From positions 372,001-436,000 of the forward strand of contig QNQO01000525.1 of the NCBI GenBank assembly GCA_003290165.1: 64,000 bases of DNA, read 5' to 3'. The notes beneath the pieces were generated by a model. The model saw only the letters and a list, made by a program, of their open reading frames with translations, was not told the DNA's origin and ran no database searches. Of the stretch, positions 23,760-36,089 are shown piece after piece (the stretch's first letter is position 1; each line of letters begins with the position of its first letter). Source of the stretch: Berberis thunbergii. Its lineage: Eukaryota > Streptophyta > Magnoliopsida > Ranunculales > Berberidaceae. A program made the translations under genes and the position numbers.

Positions 23760-24300
23760 AGGACATGTTAGTTTCTATCATCGGTTAATCAAAGATTTAA
23801 AAAAAATTGTGAGGCCTTTGTGTGCATTTTTGGTCAAGGAAACCTTGTTTGATTTTACTGATGAATGCCTGAATGCATTTGAGCGGTTAAAGTCTAAACT
23901 CACCTCAACATCCATTATTCATCCTCTTGATTTGAGTGTTCCTTTTGAGATGATGTGTGATGAGTTTGACTATGACATAGGCGCTGTATTGGGGCAGCAA
24001 ATAGACAAACGTCTTCAGGTGATCCATTATGTGAGTTAGATTATTGATGGTGCTCAACTCATTATTCCACCACGTAGAAAGAGTTGTTGTAATTGTTTTT
24101 GCCCTTGACAAATTCAGATCCTATCTTATTTGATCCCAAGTGATTTTCTACATTGATCATGCAGCTTCAAAATATCTTTTGTCTAAAAAGGATACAAGAT
24201 CATGTTTGATACGATGGGTTTTGTTACTTCAAGAATTTGATATTGAGATTCGAGACAAGAATAGAGAAGAAATGTGGTCCCTGACCACTTATCAAGGATG
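23760..24300 (+). pseudogene. RNase H remnant of the Athila-type element
   Basis: The segment at 23809-24039 reads LCAFLVKETLFDFTDECLNA, LKSKLTSTSIIHPLDLSVPF and FEMMCDEFDYDIGAVLGQ. This is the plant gypsy connection/RNase H start with the DASDYAIGAVLGQ block altered (S and Y replaced). Homology continues in broken frames to about 24300. Confidence 0.8.
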
Positions 24301-24399
24301 ATTGTCGAGTTGGAGAAAAAGTTGTTACCAATAGCAGAAACTTTTCTTGATGAGCATCTAATGATGATTGTTCATGTTCAATCACAACCCCCTTGGTAT

Positions 24400-25480
24400 G
24401 CTGACATTGTGAACTATCTTGCTATAAAAAAAAACTTCAGATCATTGGTTTAGGCAAGTTAAGTTCAAATTTTTATCCATGGTCAAGTATTTTTCTTCGG
24501 ACGATCCATATCTCCTCAAACATTGTCCAAATCAAATCATTCGCAGATGCATCCCGACCAGATAGATGTCTTCGCATTCTGCCATGGTCATGCCCGTGGA
24601 GTTCATTTTAGTGTAAAATGATTATTGCAAAAGTTTTGTAACGTGGTTTCTATTGGCCGACTCTTTTCTAGATGCCCATGTGTACTTCAAGCTTATGTAA
24701 AATGTAAATAGTTAGGACGTATATCTTGTAGACACATGATGCCTCTAATTCCAATCCTGATTGTGAAACTTTTTGATATGTGAGGTATGATTTCATGGGT
24801 CCATTTCCAACTTCATATGTTTTCACCTAGATCCTTGTTGCAGTAAACTATGTCTCAAAATGGATTGAAACTCTAGCTTGTAAAACCAATGACCACAGGG
24901 TAGTTGTCAACTTCTTAAAGGAGTACATATTTGCCCATTTTGACACAGTCTGTGCATCATCAGTGATGGAGATACCACTTTTGCAATAGAGTATTTGAGA
25001 AATTAATAAAAAAAAGAATTATGGAGCTACCTACAAGATTGTTACACCATATTATCCACAAAGGAGTGGTTAGGTAAAAGTTTCCAATCGGAAAATCAAA
25101 CAAATCTTTGAAGAACTGTTAGACCATATAAAAAGGATTGGAGTTTGAGATTGTCAGTCTCTTTAGGCCTACCACACTACATTCAAACCATTGGAGTGTT
25201 GCCCTACTGTCTAGTATTTAGTGAACCTTGTCTTTACCTCGAGCACAAAGTTTTTTTTGGCAATTAAACGTCTTAACTCTGACCTTGATAAAGATGGTCA
25301 AAGGGTATTTTTGTACAATACTTAGCTTCACATTTTTTTGCGAAGTTAAGACCCGTTGGTCATTTTACTGTCAAAACTGTTATCCCATGGGGTGCCAACA
25401 CAATTGAAAACCCAATAGACGCCAATAGCTTCCATGTTAATGGGCAACGTCTCAAGCCCTTTTTAGAGCTTCAAAACCCA
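24400..25480 (+). pseudogene. integrase remnant of the Athila-type element
   Basis: Fragments recognisable by order are a zinc-finger area around 24530-24610 (ending CHGHARGVHF), a core-like stretch near 24790-25100, and a C-terminal region near 25370-25480 (VNGQRLKPF-like). Several stops interrupt it. The call rests on position after RNase H and on short matches. Confidence 0.6.
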
Positions 25481-25764
25481 TAAATTGGGAGATCCTTCTA
25501 GAAGACCATGTTTACGAAGATTAATTTCCATTTGTACCCATTAATCGTATATACCATTCTATGTGTTTGTTTATTAGAATGTCTTGACAAACCCTATTGA
25601 TTATGCTTTGCTCATGTTTTGTGATATCTCAACATGCATTTGAGCATCAAACAAACTTATGATGATCTCTACCCTTGGCTCCATTATTAATATTTCTCTT
25701 TAGTTTATGTTTTACCTACAGTGTCTTATTTTAGAACATTGAGGACAATGTTTGATTTAGGTAT

Positions 25765-25793
25765 CTCGGAAGGGGGGGGGGGGGGGGGGGGGG
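25765..25793 (+). other. purine/G-run after integrase (polypurine tract-like)
   Basis: CTCGGAA followed by 22 consecutive G (25772-25793). Athila and Tat elements have a G-rich purine tract after pol (GTGTGGGGGG type). Such runs are unstable in cloning and sequencing, so the length is uncertain. Confidence 0.6.
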
Positions 25794-25800
25794 CATATTT

Positions 25801-27639
25801 AAGAGCTTATGTCTCATTTGAAAATAAGTTGTCCAAACATTGAGTCATTAACAAAAAGTTTTAGGTCTTTGTAACCTAAACTTATCCATGATGAAATCAT
25901 GTTCTATACATCTAGTTGCAAAGGCTTTTGAGTGTATATTGAAAATTTAAAGTTTATAGTTTGTCAATATTATATAATAGTTTGTACGTAGTACTCATAT
26001 GCTAGGCATTTTTTTAAAGAGGTTGTATTGAGAGTTGTGTTTTAGCTTCGATGTTCTTATTTAAAATTGAAAAGTGGATTAGTTATCTGGTGAATATGAA
26101 AACACTAGTGAAGACTTGACTCCTGCAAGATTTCTAGTATATCTTCTTTATGAGGGTTTCACGCTAATTTTGAATTTCTTGAGTCCGACATTATCTTGCT
26201 GCATGATCTCTATAATTTTCTTGTTTATCTTTAAACACTAAGAATAATATCAAACTTTAATCATACCAAATACCACCCAAGGCATAGAATCCAAGTTATT
26301 CTTGGGAAATGAAGAAAAAGTCATTATTTGCCTAAATTGAGCCTTCTTACCTACCCATGTATTGTTTACCATTGGAACTAGTTTGAAGCCTATCAAATGA
26401 ACATTTTTGTTGTTAACCCACTAATCGGTAATCAAGAAATAACCCAATTATGTTTTCCTTTACCTTTGTGCTATTGAGGAAGGTTGGAGATGAATGATTA
26501 ATAAATAAGGTTTTATCACCATCACTCACAACAACAAACATGGGTTAAGAGGACTTAAATTTACGACTTGCTTAATATGCACGTCTTCGCAATTTTTTTT
26601 GATGACATACATAAAACACATGTTGCAAACCAAGTCATTATATGATAATTTTGAAAAATAAAATTATGAATTGTTTTTAGAGCACGTCTTCTAAACGAGT
26701 CATGAAAAGATCCACTGCTGCTACATTTTTTTCCGCCAATTTAACTAACTAAAAACACCAACCCGCGAAACAAAAAAATAAATCTAGCCGCATCGTGCAG
26801 TCAATTCACGGAGGTCGTTATTCTTAGCTCCATGATTCCCACGTCCCCAACCTAAGCCTTAATTCTACCCATATTCATAAAGAAAGAGGAAGTGGAAAGG
26901 CCAAAAAGATAATCCATATTCATAAGGAAATAGGAAGTAGAAAAACAAGAAGGAAGAGAACGTGATTAGAGAAGTCTTGGTGTTGACTGTTGTGATCAGT
27001 GATTGGGTTCATATACTAAATCTATATCGTGGAAGCACTTAGGTTCAAGTCCGATCCAGATCTGGTTGTTGAATGGAACTCAAGTCTGATTCAGATCTGG
27101 CCGATCGGTGACGGTTGGTTGGTATTTTACCTCGATGAACAATGAGAGACAACGAGGGACGAGTAGATCCGAGCTACTTTAGGGTTCTGGTGTCTGTGAG
27201 CTGCCTTTCTATATTGCTGGTTGAGTTCATCTGCATTTTCTGCCTTGCTGGTCGAGTCGATTCGATGGATGAAACTCGTTGATAATGCGGATTGTTAGAC
27301 TTTTGACATGGCTACCATGGATAAGCCACCGAGAGCGGAGGAACCGTGGGTGGCACAATGATTGGCTCTCCTTTTTTTGTGCAGATTGTAGGACGCTTAA
27401 ACTTGTGAAGTTGATGAATCCCCCACAGACCATGTGTATTTTGCAATGTAACCGCTCGTTTCTCTTTCGAATATGGATCTTGATAGAGGAAAAGTGTACA
27501 TGAAGTATGATTTGGCGATGAAGTTTGCAACAAAGAGACCATTCATAAGTGACATTAGAGATGCAATAACTGATATTCACATTGATGGCGTCAAATCCTA
27601 TTATCCTTGACCTGCACAGGGAACATACATGAACCAAAG
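25801..27639. other. probable 3' untranslated part of the Athila relic and intergenic DNA
   Basis: AT-rich and non-coding. The open frames at 27227-27637 on both strands overlap one another and show no domain. I see no convincing 3' LTR. Confidence 0.4.
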
Positions 27640-27940
27640 ACCATCGTTGTAACGGCCGATGGCACTCCGATGCATAAGTCAGAAAAGGCTTGAGAAAGAT
27701 GTAATGTTGTAAAATGGGTTATGTAGCGTACCTTTGTACCTCAACCTGGTGGCTTATTTATCATGCGAAAGTCCTTGTTCGACTAGGCCTTTGGTGACGT
27801 AGTTTAGGGAAAGATATCTTGCTGGAGATCATTTCATTGTTAGGAGACGTCCATGTAGGAGAGTTTCCCTGCATGACTTGTGTTGTTAGATCTGTTGGGG
27901 ATTCTTCCCTTATGGAGTGTTGTCCATGCATGCGAGTTTT
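27640..27940 (+). repeat. Tat-type LTR fragment
   Basis: GCCGATGGCACTCCGATGCATAA, with GCGTACCTTTGTACC and GTGGCTTATTTATC further on. The same layout (GGCACT-CGATGC, CATACCTTTG, then CCTTTTATAG) occurs in the Tat LTRs at 30674 and 46260 and in a more distant fragment at 60180-60800. Ends cannot be fixed. Confidence 0.5.
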
Positions 27941-27944
27941 CATG

Positions 27945-29040
27945 CACGACTTATTATGTTTTTGTAGGAATTGGAGCTTAAATGATGAAATCGCATTAGC
28001 ATGACGAGTTTGGAAAAACAAGCCTGAAGTGGCATAGTCGGTGAAGTCAATGACAAAGTTCAAGCCTAAAAATTAACCGAAAAACCTAAATCCACCTTTT
28101 TCTTAACCTTAGCCCAAACCCAACCTAAAATCCTGAAAGAAAACTTATTGATTCTATCTCTCCCTCTCCGACAATTCTCCTCTCCTTCCTCCTCTCCTTT
28201 GGGGGCAACCACAACCTCTCCTCTCCTCTCCTGTTCCTCTTCCTCCCAAACAACTAACATCCTCTCATCTACAACTCGATCCCTTCTTCATCCTCTCTTG
28301 GCAGAGACATGTAAACCTTATTCTCTCGCCAACAACAGCCACTCACCATTTCGTCCTCCTTCCCATCTCTTCTTCATGTTCCTTGTTATTTATTTGAAGA
28401 CAGCAGATAAAAAGAATCTGACCTCTCTTCCTCTTTTCCATCTCTTCTTCTTCTTCCTCACGTCTGCTCATTCTTCTCCGACCCAAGCCAACCATCTCTT
28501 CCTCACGCGTCCATTAGAGAACAGGGAAATCTCTCCCTCACAAACTTTCGTCTTCATGTCTTCTTCCCTTCGACTTCCTCCTCTGTTCCATAACACATTC
28601 CACGCCACTACATTCCTTTCACCACCATCTTGAGCCATCGACTTTCTTCTCTCCCTAACAGCTTCCATCAGTCACTCTCCATCTCGTCCCCTGTTCCCCA
28701 CCTCACCACCAGTCCATCAACCTTCCTCTCTGTCAAACAGCCAATGTAACAGCACCTATCCACCATCGTTCTCAACAGACAACTCCCTCTCACTTCTTAC
28801 GGCAGCCAACAACCTCTTACGAACCTCACTCCCTTGTTTTTTCTCTCTCGCACCAGTGACAAAATCAAACACACATCTGCAGGCAAAACAGGGCAGGGAA
28901 GAAGAAGGAAAAAGGATGCTGGAAGAGAAAAAAATTTGAATTTCTTTCTATCCTCTAATGGCACCACATCTTCCATTCTGTACCACCACAAAACATCTAC
29001 ACCTCTTGGGGAAGCGCGTTTGTGAAGAGCTGGAGATGTT
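27945..29040 (+). repeat. second, partial copy of the 16957-19435 LTR family
   Basis: TGTTTTTGTAGGAATTGGAG and AATGATGAAATCGCATTA match 17050-17090 of the solo LTR. Both copies then run through an AACCTAAGCCCAAACCCAA-type stretch into a long pyrimidine-rich block. The open frames at 28066-28668 come from that block and are not genes. The left end of the LTR is missing. Confidence 0.65.
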
Positions 29041-30393
29041 CACCCATGCTACCGCTGTGATTACCTCTTTATCAGGTTATTAGCAACTTGTTACGTACCC
29101 TGATCTTTCATTGTATTGCAACCAATGTGGTCTTCAAAGACACACTGATTAGACTTGCTGGGTGAAACACCCTGAGTTGAAGGTGAAGAAAAAGACTAAG
29201 GAAATGTAGATGATGAAGGACTTTAGAAGGTAGAAATCAAGAAACAAAATAAAATCCAGCAAAATATAAACAAAAAATACCAAACTCTCTAATAATTCCA
29301 AACAACGTACAAGGTACAAATAAAAGTCTGATCTTACCAAATCCAGCTAAAAAGTACAATGAAGAAGTTGGTACTAGTGGGGCTAAGAACTAAGATGGAA
29401 CATAAATCAGTCCAATAGAAGAACCTAGCTTGTTGAACTCGGCTGAAAAGACTGAATCTCATTGTATATGCCCCTTAAGAAACACAACATTTGAAAAATG
29501 AAGACAAAGCTTTGCTCATGATTTGAAAGCCATTATAAAGTCTACTTGCCACTGCATACAACCTTTTCTCTGTCATCCAAGCGAGCTTGCAAAATTGAAA
29601 CCAACAGCAGGGTTTGGGGCATCTACGAGCGACTCGCACTAACTCATCAATTAAATCCCTCTCAATCTCTGTTTTATTTTTATGTATTGTCTTGGATTCA
29701 ACACGATGCCTTGCTATTTGATTTCTATGTTAATAACAAATGTATGTTATGTGTGTTTTCCTTTGATGCCAGCCAGCTCTTGCTTTTGATTCAGGTCTAT
29801 CCGTCTATCTGTTTGTCTTGGGTTTTGCATTGTTGATTGATATATTGCTATCATTTTCTTATTCTAGCTTGGGATTTGATTAGATTTATTAGTGGTTGTT
29901 CATCTAATCTCTTAGGTGGTGGTGTTGGTATCATCCTTAACCTTCGTCCAAAAACGTTTTGTGCCCTTTTTACCCTCATGTGAATAGAAAACAAATAAAA
30001 ATTACATCGTTTTTACAAGTAGCTGAGGCTTTGCTTGTAGTTATGTGATCGAAATTGGATTCAAATTTTTTTTTGATTGGTTTAGTGTGACGTCTATGAT
30101 TGAAAAAAAAAAAAAAAAAACCATGGAAAACCATAAAAATGAGGTGTTTTTTGTCCTTGGATCAAACAAGCCCTTAATATACATTAAACTTCATAATTCA
30201 AAAGGGAAAATAAGGGTTATAAATTGTTGTACGAAAAAGAAGAAGAAACTATCACAAGTCAGAGGTTTTGGACCTCCTCTCCCTAAAACTGTTTACTTAC
30301 TTCTTGGTAGGTTTCACTTTCCAAACAAAGCTATTGTTATTGTTATTGAATATTGATTCATTTTCTTCTCTTAATTTTCCTATCCGATGCCAG
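29041..30393. other. intergenic and probable upstream region of the RPS7 copy
   Basis: No recognisable exon. Plant RPS7 genes have an intron in the leader just before the ATG, and the AG at 30392-30393 (ATGCCAG) fits its acceptor, so part of this region may be the leader intron and promoter. The open frames at 29149-29836 and 30045-30356 show no domain. Confidence 0.45.
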
Positions 30394-30636
30394 GCTAGCC
30401 AAGATGTTTACGGCTTTGAGAAAGATCCAAAAAGACAAGGATGTCGAACCAACTAAGTTTGAGGAAACTGTGGCTCAGGTAATTATTTCATCTCCACTTT
30501 CCCTAGACTCTTTGTGTTCTATATGGACAAGTGTCAAATTCATCATTCATGTTTTCTTACAGTCATTATTTGATTTGGAGACTACAGACTCGAACCTAAA
30601 GAGTGAGTTGAAGGATCTCTACATCAATGCAGCGGT
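30394..30636 (+). pseudogene. RPS7: 40S ribosomal protein eS7 (RPS7) pseudogene, 5' exons
   Basis: Two exons encode the N-terminus of ribosomal protein eS7, a component of the cytosolic small subunit. Exon A (coding 30404-30478) reads [20 protein letters not shown] and on to ETVAQ, then a GTAATT donor. Exon B (30563-30636) reads [25 protein letters not shown] (two parts), then a GTAAGC donor in phase 2. The usual text is [21 protein letters not shown], so identity is high. The gene copy keeps its introns, so it arose by DNA duplication, not retroposition. The next intron is split by a 16.4 kb gypsy element; reading resumes at 47147. The downstream exon has two stops, so this copy is dead. Confidence 0.9.
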
Positions 30637-30673
30637 GTAAGCACTAACGTTAATATGATTCATGTATGGTTAC

Positions 30674-31190
30674 TGATGCGTCCAAAATCCAGTTTCCAGT
30701 AAGTTAAACCTGCAAAACATATGTTAGATTGCCAAATACCACCTTTTTGATGGCCGAAGGCACTACGATGCTTAAATCAGTAACTCAGTTAGAGATGAAA
30801 ATTAAACTGAACATAACTCAGTTAAAATTGCATACCTTTGGCGAGTGTTTCATTTCCTTTTATAGTGGTCGCTGTTAATTCCCTGCGTGACTTAAGCATG
30901 TGAGGTGCAACAAGTAGAAATGTCCTCTGTAAGAGTCTCCTCTATTATGAAGATATGTCCTTGGTGGCGTAATTCCCTCCACAACTCTTTGTCTCTATAA
31001 CGTTCCTCCTTTAAGAGAGAACTTTATTGGGTTGTGGTTTATTTTGATGGTCTTTGTTTGGGCTTTCTTTGACTAGATTTGCCTTTTTTGGGCTTTATGT
31101 ACTGGCCTATTTTGTGATACTTCATTCTCGTGATAGATAATTTCTTCCACATGTACAGCTATGATGTTAGTCTTATTTGATGTATCATCA
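30674..31190 (-). repeat. 3' LTR of the Tat-type element
   Basis: A 517-bp LTR. It starts TGATGCGTCCAAAATCC and ends TTTGATGTATCATCA. It aligns along its length with 46260-47087 once the hAT insertion there is removed. Confidence 0.92.
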
Positions 31191-31245
31191 GCAACTCCGT
31201 CCTTTAGTTAGTGGGTATGCAGACGTGGCCACTAACTCGACAATG

Positions 31246-31495
31246 CACTACACCAAAAGGCTTGTTTAGCTACGGGGAGGTGGCCACGGCTCTAAGCCGT
31301 TGGTTTATTTGTCACGGCTAAAAATCGTGGCTATAACGGCCAACGGTGTAAAATCGTGGCTAAAAAATAAAACCGTGGCAAAAAAACACTACACCAAAAG
31401 GGTTGCCACGGTTTTAAACCGTGCCTATAACTGCCAACGGTTTATAACCGTGGCTAAAACTGCCATTGATTTAAAACCGTAGCTAAATTTTTTTC
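31246..31495 (+). repeat. left terminal and subterminal repeats of the CACTA element
   Basis: CACTACACCAAAAGGC at 31246, a second CACTACACCAAAAGGG at 31387, and several forms of ACGGTTTAAAACCGTGGCTA in both orientations. The second terminal motif suggests that one element end inserted in, or duplicated next to, another. Confidence 0.9.
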
Positions 31496-31499
31496 ACTT

Positions 31500-33820
31500 T
31501 CGCGTTTTGGCCAAAATAGTTTTGCGCTTTGGCGAAAAAAATTGATGAAAAACAAATTCTCACAAGGGAAAAAGAAGGACGAAAGAAGGAGAGGACGATA
31601 GAAGAAGAAGCAGGGATGAAACAGATTCTCGAAGCAGGGAAAAAAAAGGACGATAGAAGGAGAGGACGATAGAAGAAGAAGAAGAAAAAGAAGAAAGTTT
31701 GAGAAGGTAAGATCTCCTTCTTCTTCTTTAGATCTCCTTATTCTTTAGATCTCTTTGTTGATCTCTTCTTCTTGTTTTTTTTTCTTCTTTCAGCAACGCA
31801 AACCCTAGAACTTACTTTCTTCTTTTCTCCAGCTCAATTTCTGAAGAGGAGAAGAAGAAAATTTCTCAGAATGGATCAATTTCTCCACTCCCGAAGAAGA
31901 TTGTTTATGATGAAGCCTGGTTTTGCAAGCCTGATATGATTTCCCAACAACCCATTGAATAAATTTTTGATTTTTATGTTAAATGTTAGATGAACTTCTT
32001 TGTTTTTCCTGTTGAAGACTGTCGGCATCCCAAGACTATGGAGGATTTCATCAGATCTACACCCTCATTGAAGGTTTTACTTTGAATCTCAATCAATTAG
32101 GGAGAAAGTTTAAATCGGGTTTTTGCTTGATAAAAATCGGATTGTTATTGTTTGGTTTTGTCATCAGTGAAGAAGCTTCACTATTGTCTATAAGTTATTT
32201 AGATGTTAAAATTGATAAGGAATGATATGTGTTTTGTATTTTAGGTTAGGTTTTCTCTGCACATACAAAACTTTCCATGTGAATCATCATCCAAAGTGTG
32301 CTTCAACACCTGACATGCTTTCAGTATTTCTCTACCACTTATGTTAGGTATTCACTTTTTAGTGTCATAACCTTCTTGTTTAGTGCTTATATCCTTGATA
32401 TATTTAGATAACAATGACTACCAAGCATTAATCTGCTAGTGCAATTGTACTCTAGCACTTCTGCGCGCCATGTTTGGGTACTAGATTTAATTATTTGAGT
32501 TTCTACTGTACCATAATTGCAATTGTTTATATGCTTTAAAATGTGTTTGACATCTCACTTTTCTTATGCCTTATGTTGAGCTTACGTTTCTATGCTTTAA
32601 ACTGTGTTTGACATCTCCTTTTTTATATGCCTCATGTTGAACCAATGTGAAACCTTAGGAAGAAGGGAGTATGGAGAAGTTTTTGTATGTGCAATTGAAT
32701 ACCTTGCCCTTTTACCAGTGGATAGGACAATGGAGAAGTTTTTGCATGTAAGTATTCTAGGTAGCAACTGCGCGCGCATGGTTTGTTTCCACTTAACAAT
32801 TAAAATCACTCATCGGTTTAAGGCTTTAAGCAAATGCATGCATTAGACAATTATGCCATATTTTAAAGTCAATCCATCAACCCACTCCTTCATTTATTGT
32901 TTGGGAATTTTTTTTGATTTATCCCTATATTTATGATTTATGTTTTTTACTTTGTTAAAGTTTGCTTCTTCAACTCCACTGATTTTTTTGGATACTTTGC
33001 AATATGTTTGATTCACTAAAAATCTTAACTTAACTCTTTGTTTTCCCTGTAAAAGGTTTGATTTAATGGGGGGTTCGATTGAGGAATAAATATTTCTCAG
33101 AGTTGACTACTTTATGCAGGCTTTTTGGCCTTCAATAGTAATGAAGAAATAGCTAAACATTAAGCCCAATGTGAACGAATTCAGTGAAGATGAAACCGAC
33201 ACAGAAACTGAGAGTGAGGATGATGGTATGCTGTTTAAATATCTCTACCAAGATTAGAGTAATGGAAATATTATGTATGTTTGATATTATCTTCTCCGAC
33301 TTTTGTCCAGCATGCTCCCTTAACGATGCAAAAACAGTTATCACCAAGGATCAAGTTCCAACAACTGGACAGAGTCGGTTCACAACTCCATATCAAACTT
33401 TAGGCAATAAGAATTCTCATCAAACTCAGATATTTAATTCATCAAACTTCTATGAGTTTTCTTGCTGGCATGGATCTTCGAATAATTAAAATGCCTTTTT
33501 GACCTTCTTGATGATATATGAACTGACATGATTTCTTTCTTTCTTTCTTCTTCTTCTTCTTATTTTTTTTTCATTGTACACGTATACCATAACTTGAGTA
33601 GTTCAAGACTGTTTGGAGTAATACTCGTACTTGGTCTGTCCAGGAATACCATTAAAACATAGAAGACGAAAATCAGAAACCATACGTGCTCAGTACATAA
33701 ACACAAAGGAAGTGAGGTCTGGGTGCTAAGTATTGTTATTATACTTCCTTTTTTCTTTTTTTGGAATATTAGAATTTGGTTTTGATTTAGCTCATCGCCC
33801 TTATTATGCTATTGTGTAAA
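31500..33820 (+). other. left internal region of the CACTA element, origin unknown
   Basis: The stretch contains purine-rich GAAGAAGAAG tracts (31560-31700), leader-like AAACCCTAGAACTTAC text (31800) and short open pieces, for example KKIVYDEAWFCKPDMISQQP near 31900 and DETDTETESEDDG near 33190. They could be exons of further captured genes, but I recognise none. The frames at 32604-32846 and 33184-33489 have no clear domain. Confidence 0.4.
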
Positions 33821-33821
33821 T

Positions 33822-35711
33822 TTGGTTTCCAAGAAGCCAAAGTCTGTTCAATCGAAATCCAAAATTTTTCCAAAGAAGGGATTGATGAAACCCTTTAATG
33901 AGTCCCCCTCCAAGCATAAAGACCAATCAGAGAAGGCGAATGAGCCGAAATCTAAGCGAGAAGCTCGTCTTCAGAGCAAGGTCAGTCACTTTTCAGATTG
34001 TTGCTGTTATCATTAAATATTTTGGAAATGGAAGTTTGTTTCATTTTTATCGCCAACATCCATATTTTATAATAATTATCATTGTTGGAATTAGTGTTGG
34101 TGTGTTTTCATTGATGTTCTTCATTCTGAAAATAGCTCGTACTTCTCATGTACCAGATTGTTAGTGGTTTCATTTGCAATTATATCTTTAACTCCTGCAC
34201 AAGCAGCAAAGCATAAATATTATCAATGAAGGGAAATATCTCTCTGTTCATGGGAGTTCATGTGGTATTTTATTTCAATTTTTTCGTGGATCAGCGTCCT
34301 AGTCTTCATAAAAATATCCTATAGGAGATTATGATATTTCTTGGTAATGTAGATTCGTGTAATGTCAGTGCTACATCAAGTCAAAGATGCATCATCTTTT
34401 TGGTTTTAACTTATTGTAGGCAGAAACAGAGGCAAAGAAGAAGAAGAGGAAGAAAAACTATGATCTTCAACATGTAAGCACCAAGTTCTTTTAGGGGTTA
34501 TGGATTTTTTTGATTGGTCAAAGGATTATTTTTAAAAAATAAAATTCTTTGTTACATTTCATATTTGGTTTGTATAGGAGCCCTATGGGAGAAAATGAGG
34601 CGGCGCAATATTGCTAAAGAAGACAGATCGAAGTAAGAAGTTCATTTTTAATAATGGGGTACTTTTGTAGAAATATTTTAGTAATATTGCTAACTTTGTT
34701 CACTTTAATATTTTAAGAATGGTGAGTGAAACTGTACAGAAGATGAAGGGGAAGATACCTGAAATTGCCATGTCCCATGTATCTTCTCAGGTTTTGCAGG
34801 GTAATATTATTCTCTTGCTGACTTCTCTTCCATTTTCATTTGATTTACTATTAACTGCAGTAGGGCTTTGCTTGTTTCATATTAGACTTGTGTCAAGTAC
34901 TGTACCCAACTTGAACGAGATGCCATATTTAAGGAGCTCCAGCCCGATTTTCTTACGCTTGCGCGTAACGCATATTCAGTTCATCTAGTGAAAAAGATGA
35001 TAGACAATGGTATGTTTCTGCAGAGAAAGTGGAAAATTGAAAGTTACGACAATGTTGATTGGAGATTTAGGGCATTGAAAATCTGATTTTCTTCTTTCTG
35101 ATTTTTTTTTCTTCATGATGCTGCAGCCAAACAGTTGGAAGGTTTCATCTCTGCCCTCCATGGGCATGTTGCCTCTCTTTTCCGTCATATGGTTGGATCT
35201 GTTGGTATGTTATAACCGATTCAGTTTACAGCAATAGAAATTTTCTTGTATTTTTATTCTTTGTGAAATTGCTTTATTTGTTAAATACATCCAAGGATTG
35301 TTAAAGTCAAAGTTTGAGTAATCTTGGGTATGGTGGATCATTATTTTGCTTGGATTTGTTTGACTTAGTTGAGTGATATCAGACTTTACTGATGTCTTTA
35401 ACATTGGTTGCTTTTGAAAATGGACTTTAGTTGCTCCCAGGCTAAGAAGTAGGGGAAAAGGGGCACAAAGTTTCTTATAGAAACATGTTTTCTTGTGAAA
35501 ACATTCTATATTTCTTTATTACATATTCGTGCATATTTGGTCGAACTTTGCAGACCTGATGTTTTTAATATTGCCTAATGGTTCTTATTTGGCAGTTGTT
35601 GAACATGCCTACCAATTGGAAAATGCATCTCAGAGACAAAATCTATTGTTCGAGTTGTATTCAACAGAGTTTCAGCTGTTCAAGGATTTGGCTTCATCTA
35701 AAGAAAAAAGG
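33822..35711 (+). pseudogene. captured fragment of Pumilio homolog 24 (PUM24/Puf6-type)
   Basis: Seven exons with mostly intact GT-AG borders, about 33822-33980, 34420-34473, 34578-34632, 34716-34800, 34886-35010, 35127-35203 and 35596-35711. Readable pieces are SKKPKSVQSKSKIFPKKG and SKREARLQSK (basic N-terminus), ALWEKMRRRNIAKEDRSK, MVSETVQKMKGKIPEIAMSH, TCVKYCTQLERDAIFKELQP, NAYSVHLVKKMIDN, KQLEGFISALHGHVASLFRH and VVEHAYQLENASQRQNLLFE. These match the N-terminal part and first Pumilio repeats of the nucleolar RNA-binding protein PUM24, which acts in ribosomal RNA processing. The C-terminal repeats and CPL domain are absent. Introns are kept, so genomic DNA was captured. Confidence 0.88.
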
Positions 35712-36089
35712 TTTGCTTCAAACGTTAAGCATATCCATATCTCCTATTTACATCTGTGCAATCAGCTTAGGCATTTTTCTATGAACACTGCCAAGATTTA
35801 GGCAAAGCTAAGACTCGGTCACTGCTTGGTCCAGTCCTCCTTGCACATGATGGTTCAATCGAAAACAAAAAGGAACCCCAGTAACACAAAGTTGTGATAT
35901 ATTCTCCGCTAATATAAGCTGATCTTTTTGAATGCTTGTTTCTTTTTGTGTATAAGTGATAATAACTGATATATTATCAAATAGAGTGTCATCAATTTCT
36001 CTGAATTGAGCCTCACCATCCAGATAAATTCTTTTGGAGGGGAAAGTTTTATGGGGAGCATGACGATTTCAAACGCTTCTCATTTTTCA

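Larger units (their letters stand above)
19441..25800 (+). mobile_element. Athila-type gypsy retrotransposon relic, gag-pol broken
   Basis: The order is LTR end, primer-binding region, leader, gag, protease, reverse transcriptase, RNase H, integrase, G-run. That is gypsy order, with integrase last. Every domain is recognisable but riddled with stops and frameshifts, and no frame exceeds about 120 codons, so it is old and inactive. The family call rests on the gag sequence and on the string AAGTTTTTGGCACCG, a decayed form of the TTTTTGGCGCC primer region common in Athila elements. The 5' LTR is mostly missing. I could not place a 3' LTR. Confidence 0.85.

Noticed and set aside
27227..27637. 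136-codon minus-strand frame
   Set aside because: Two other frames overlap it on both strands, and it has no recognised motif or splice context.
25801..27639. env-like ORF of an Athila element
   Set aside because: Some Athila elements have one here, but I see no open frame or membrane pattern to support it.
28066..28668. Long open frames on both strands (up to 161 codons)
   Set aside because: They come from a pyrimidine-rich block of an LTR; low-complexity composition keeps all frames open.
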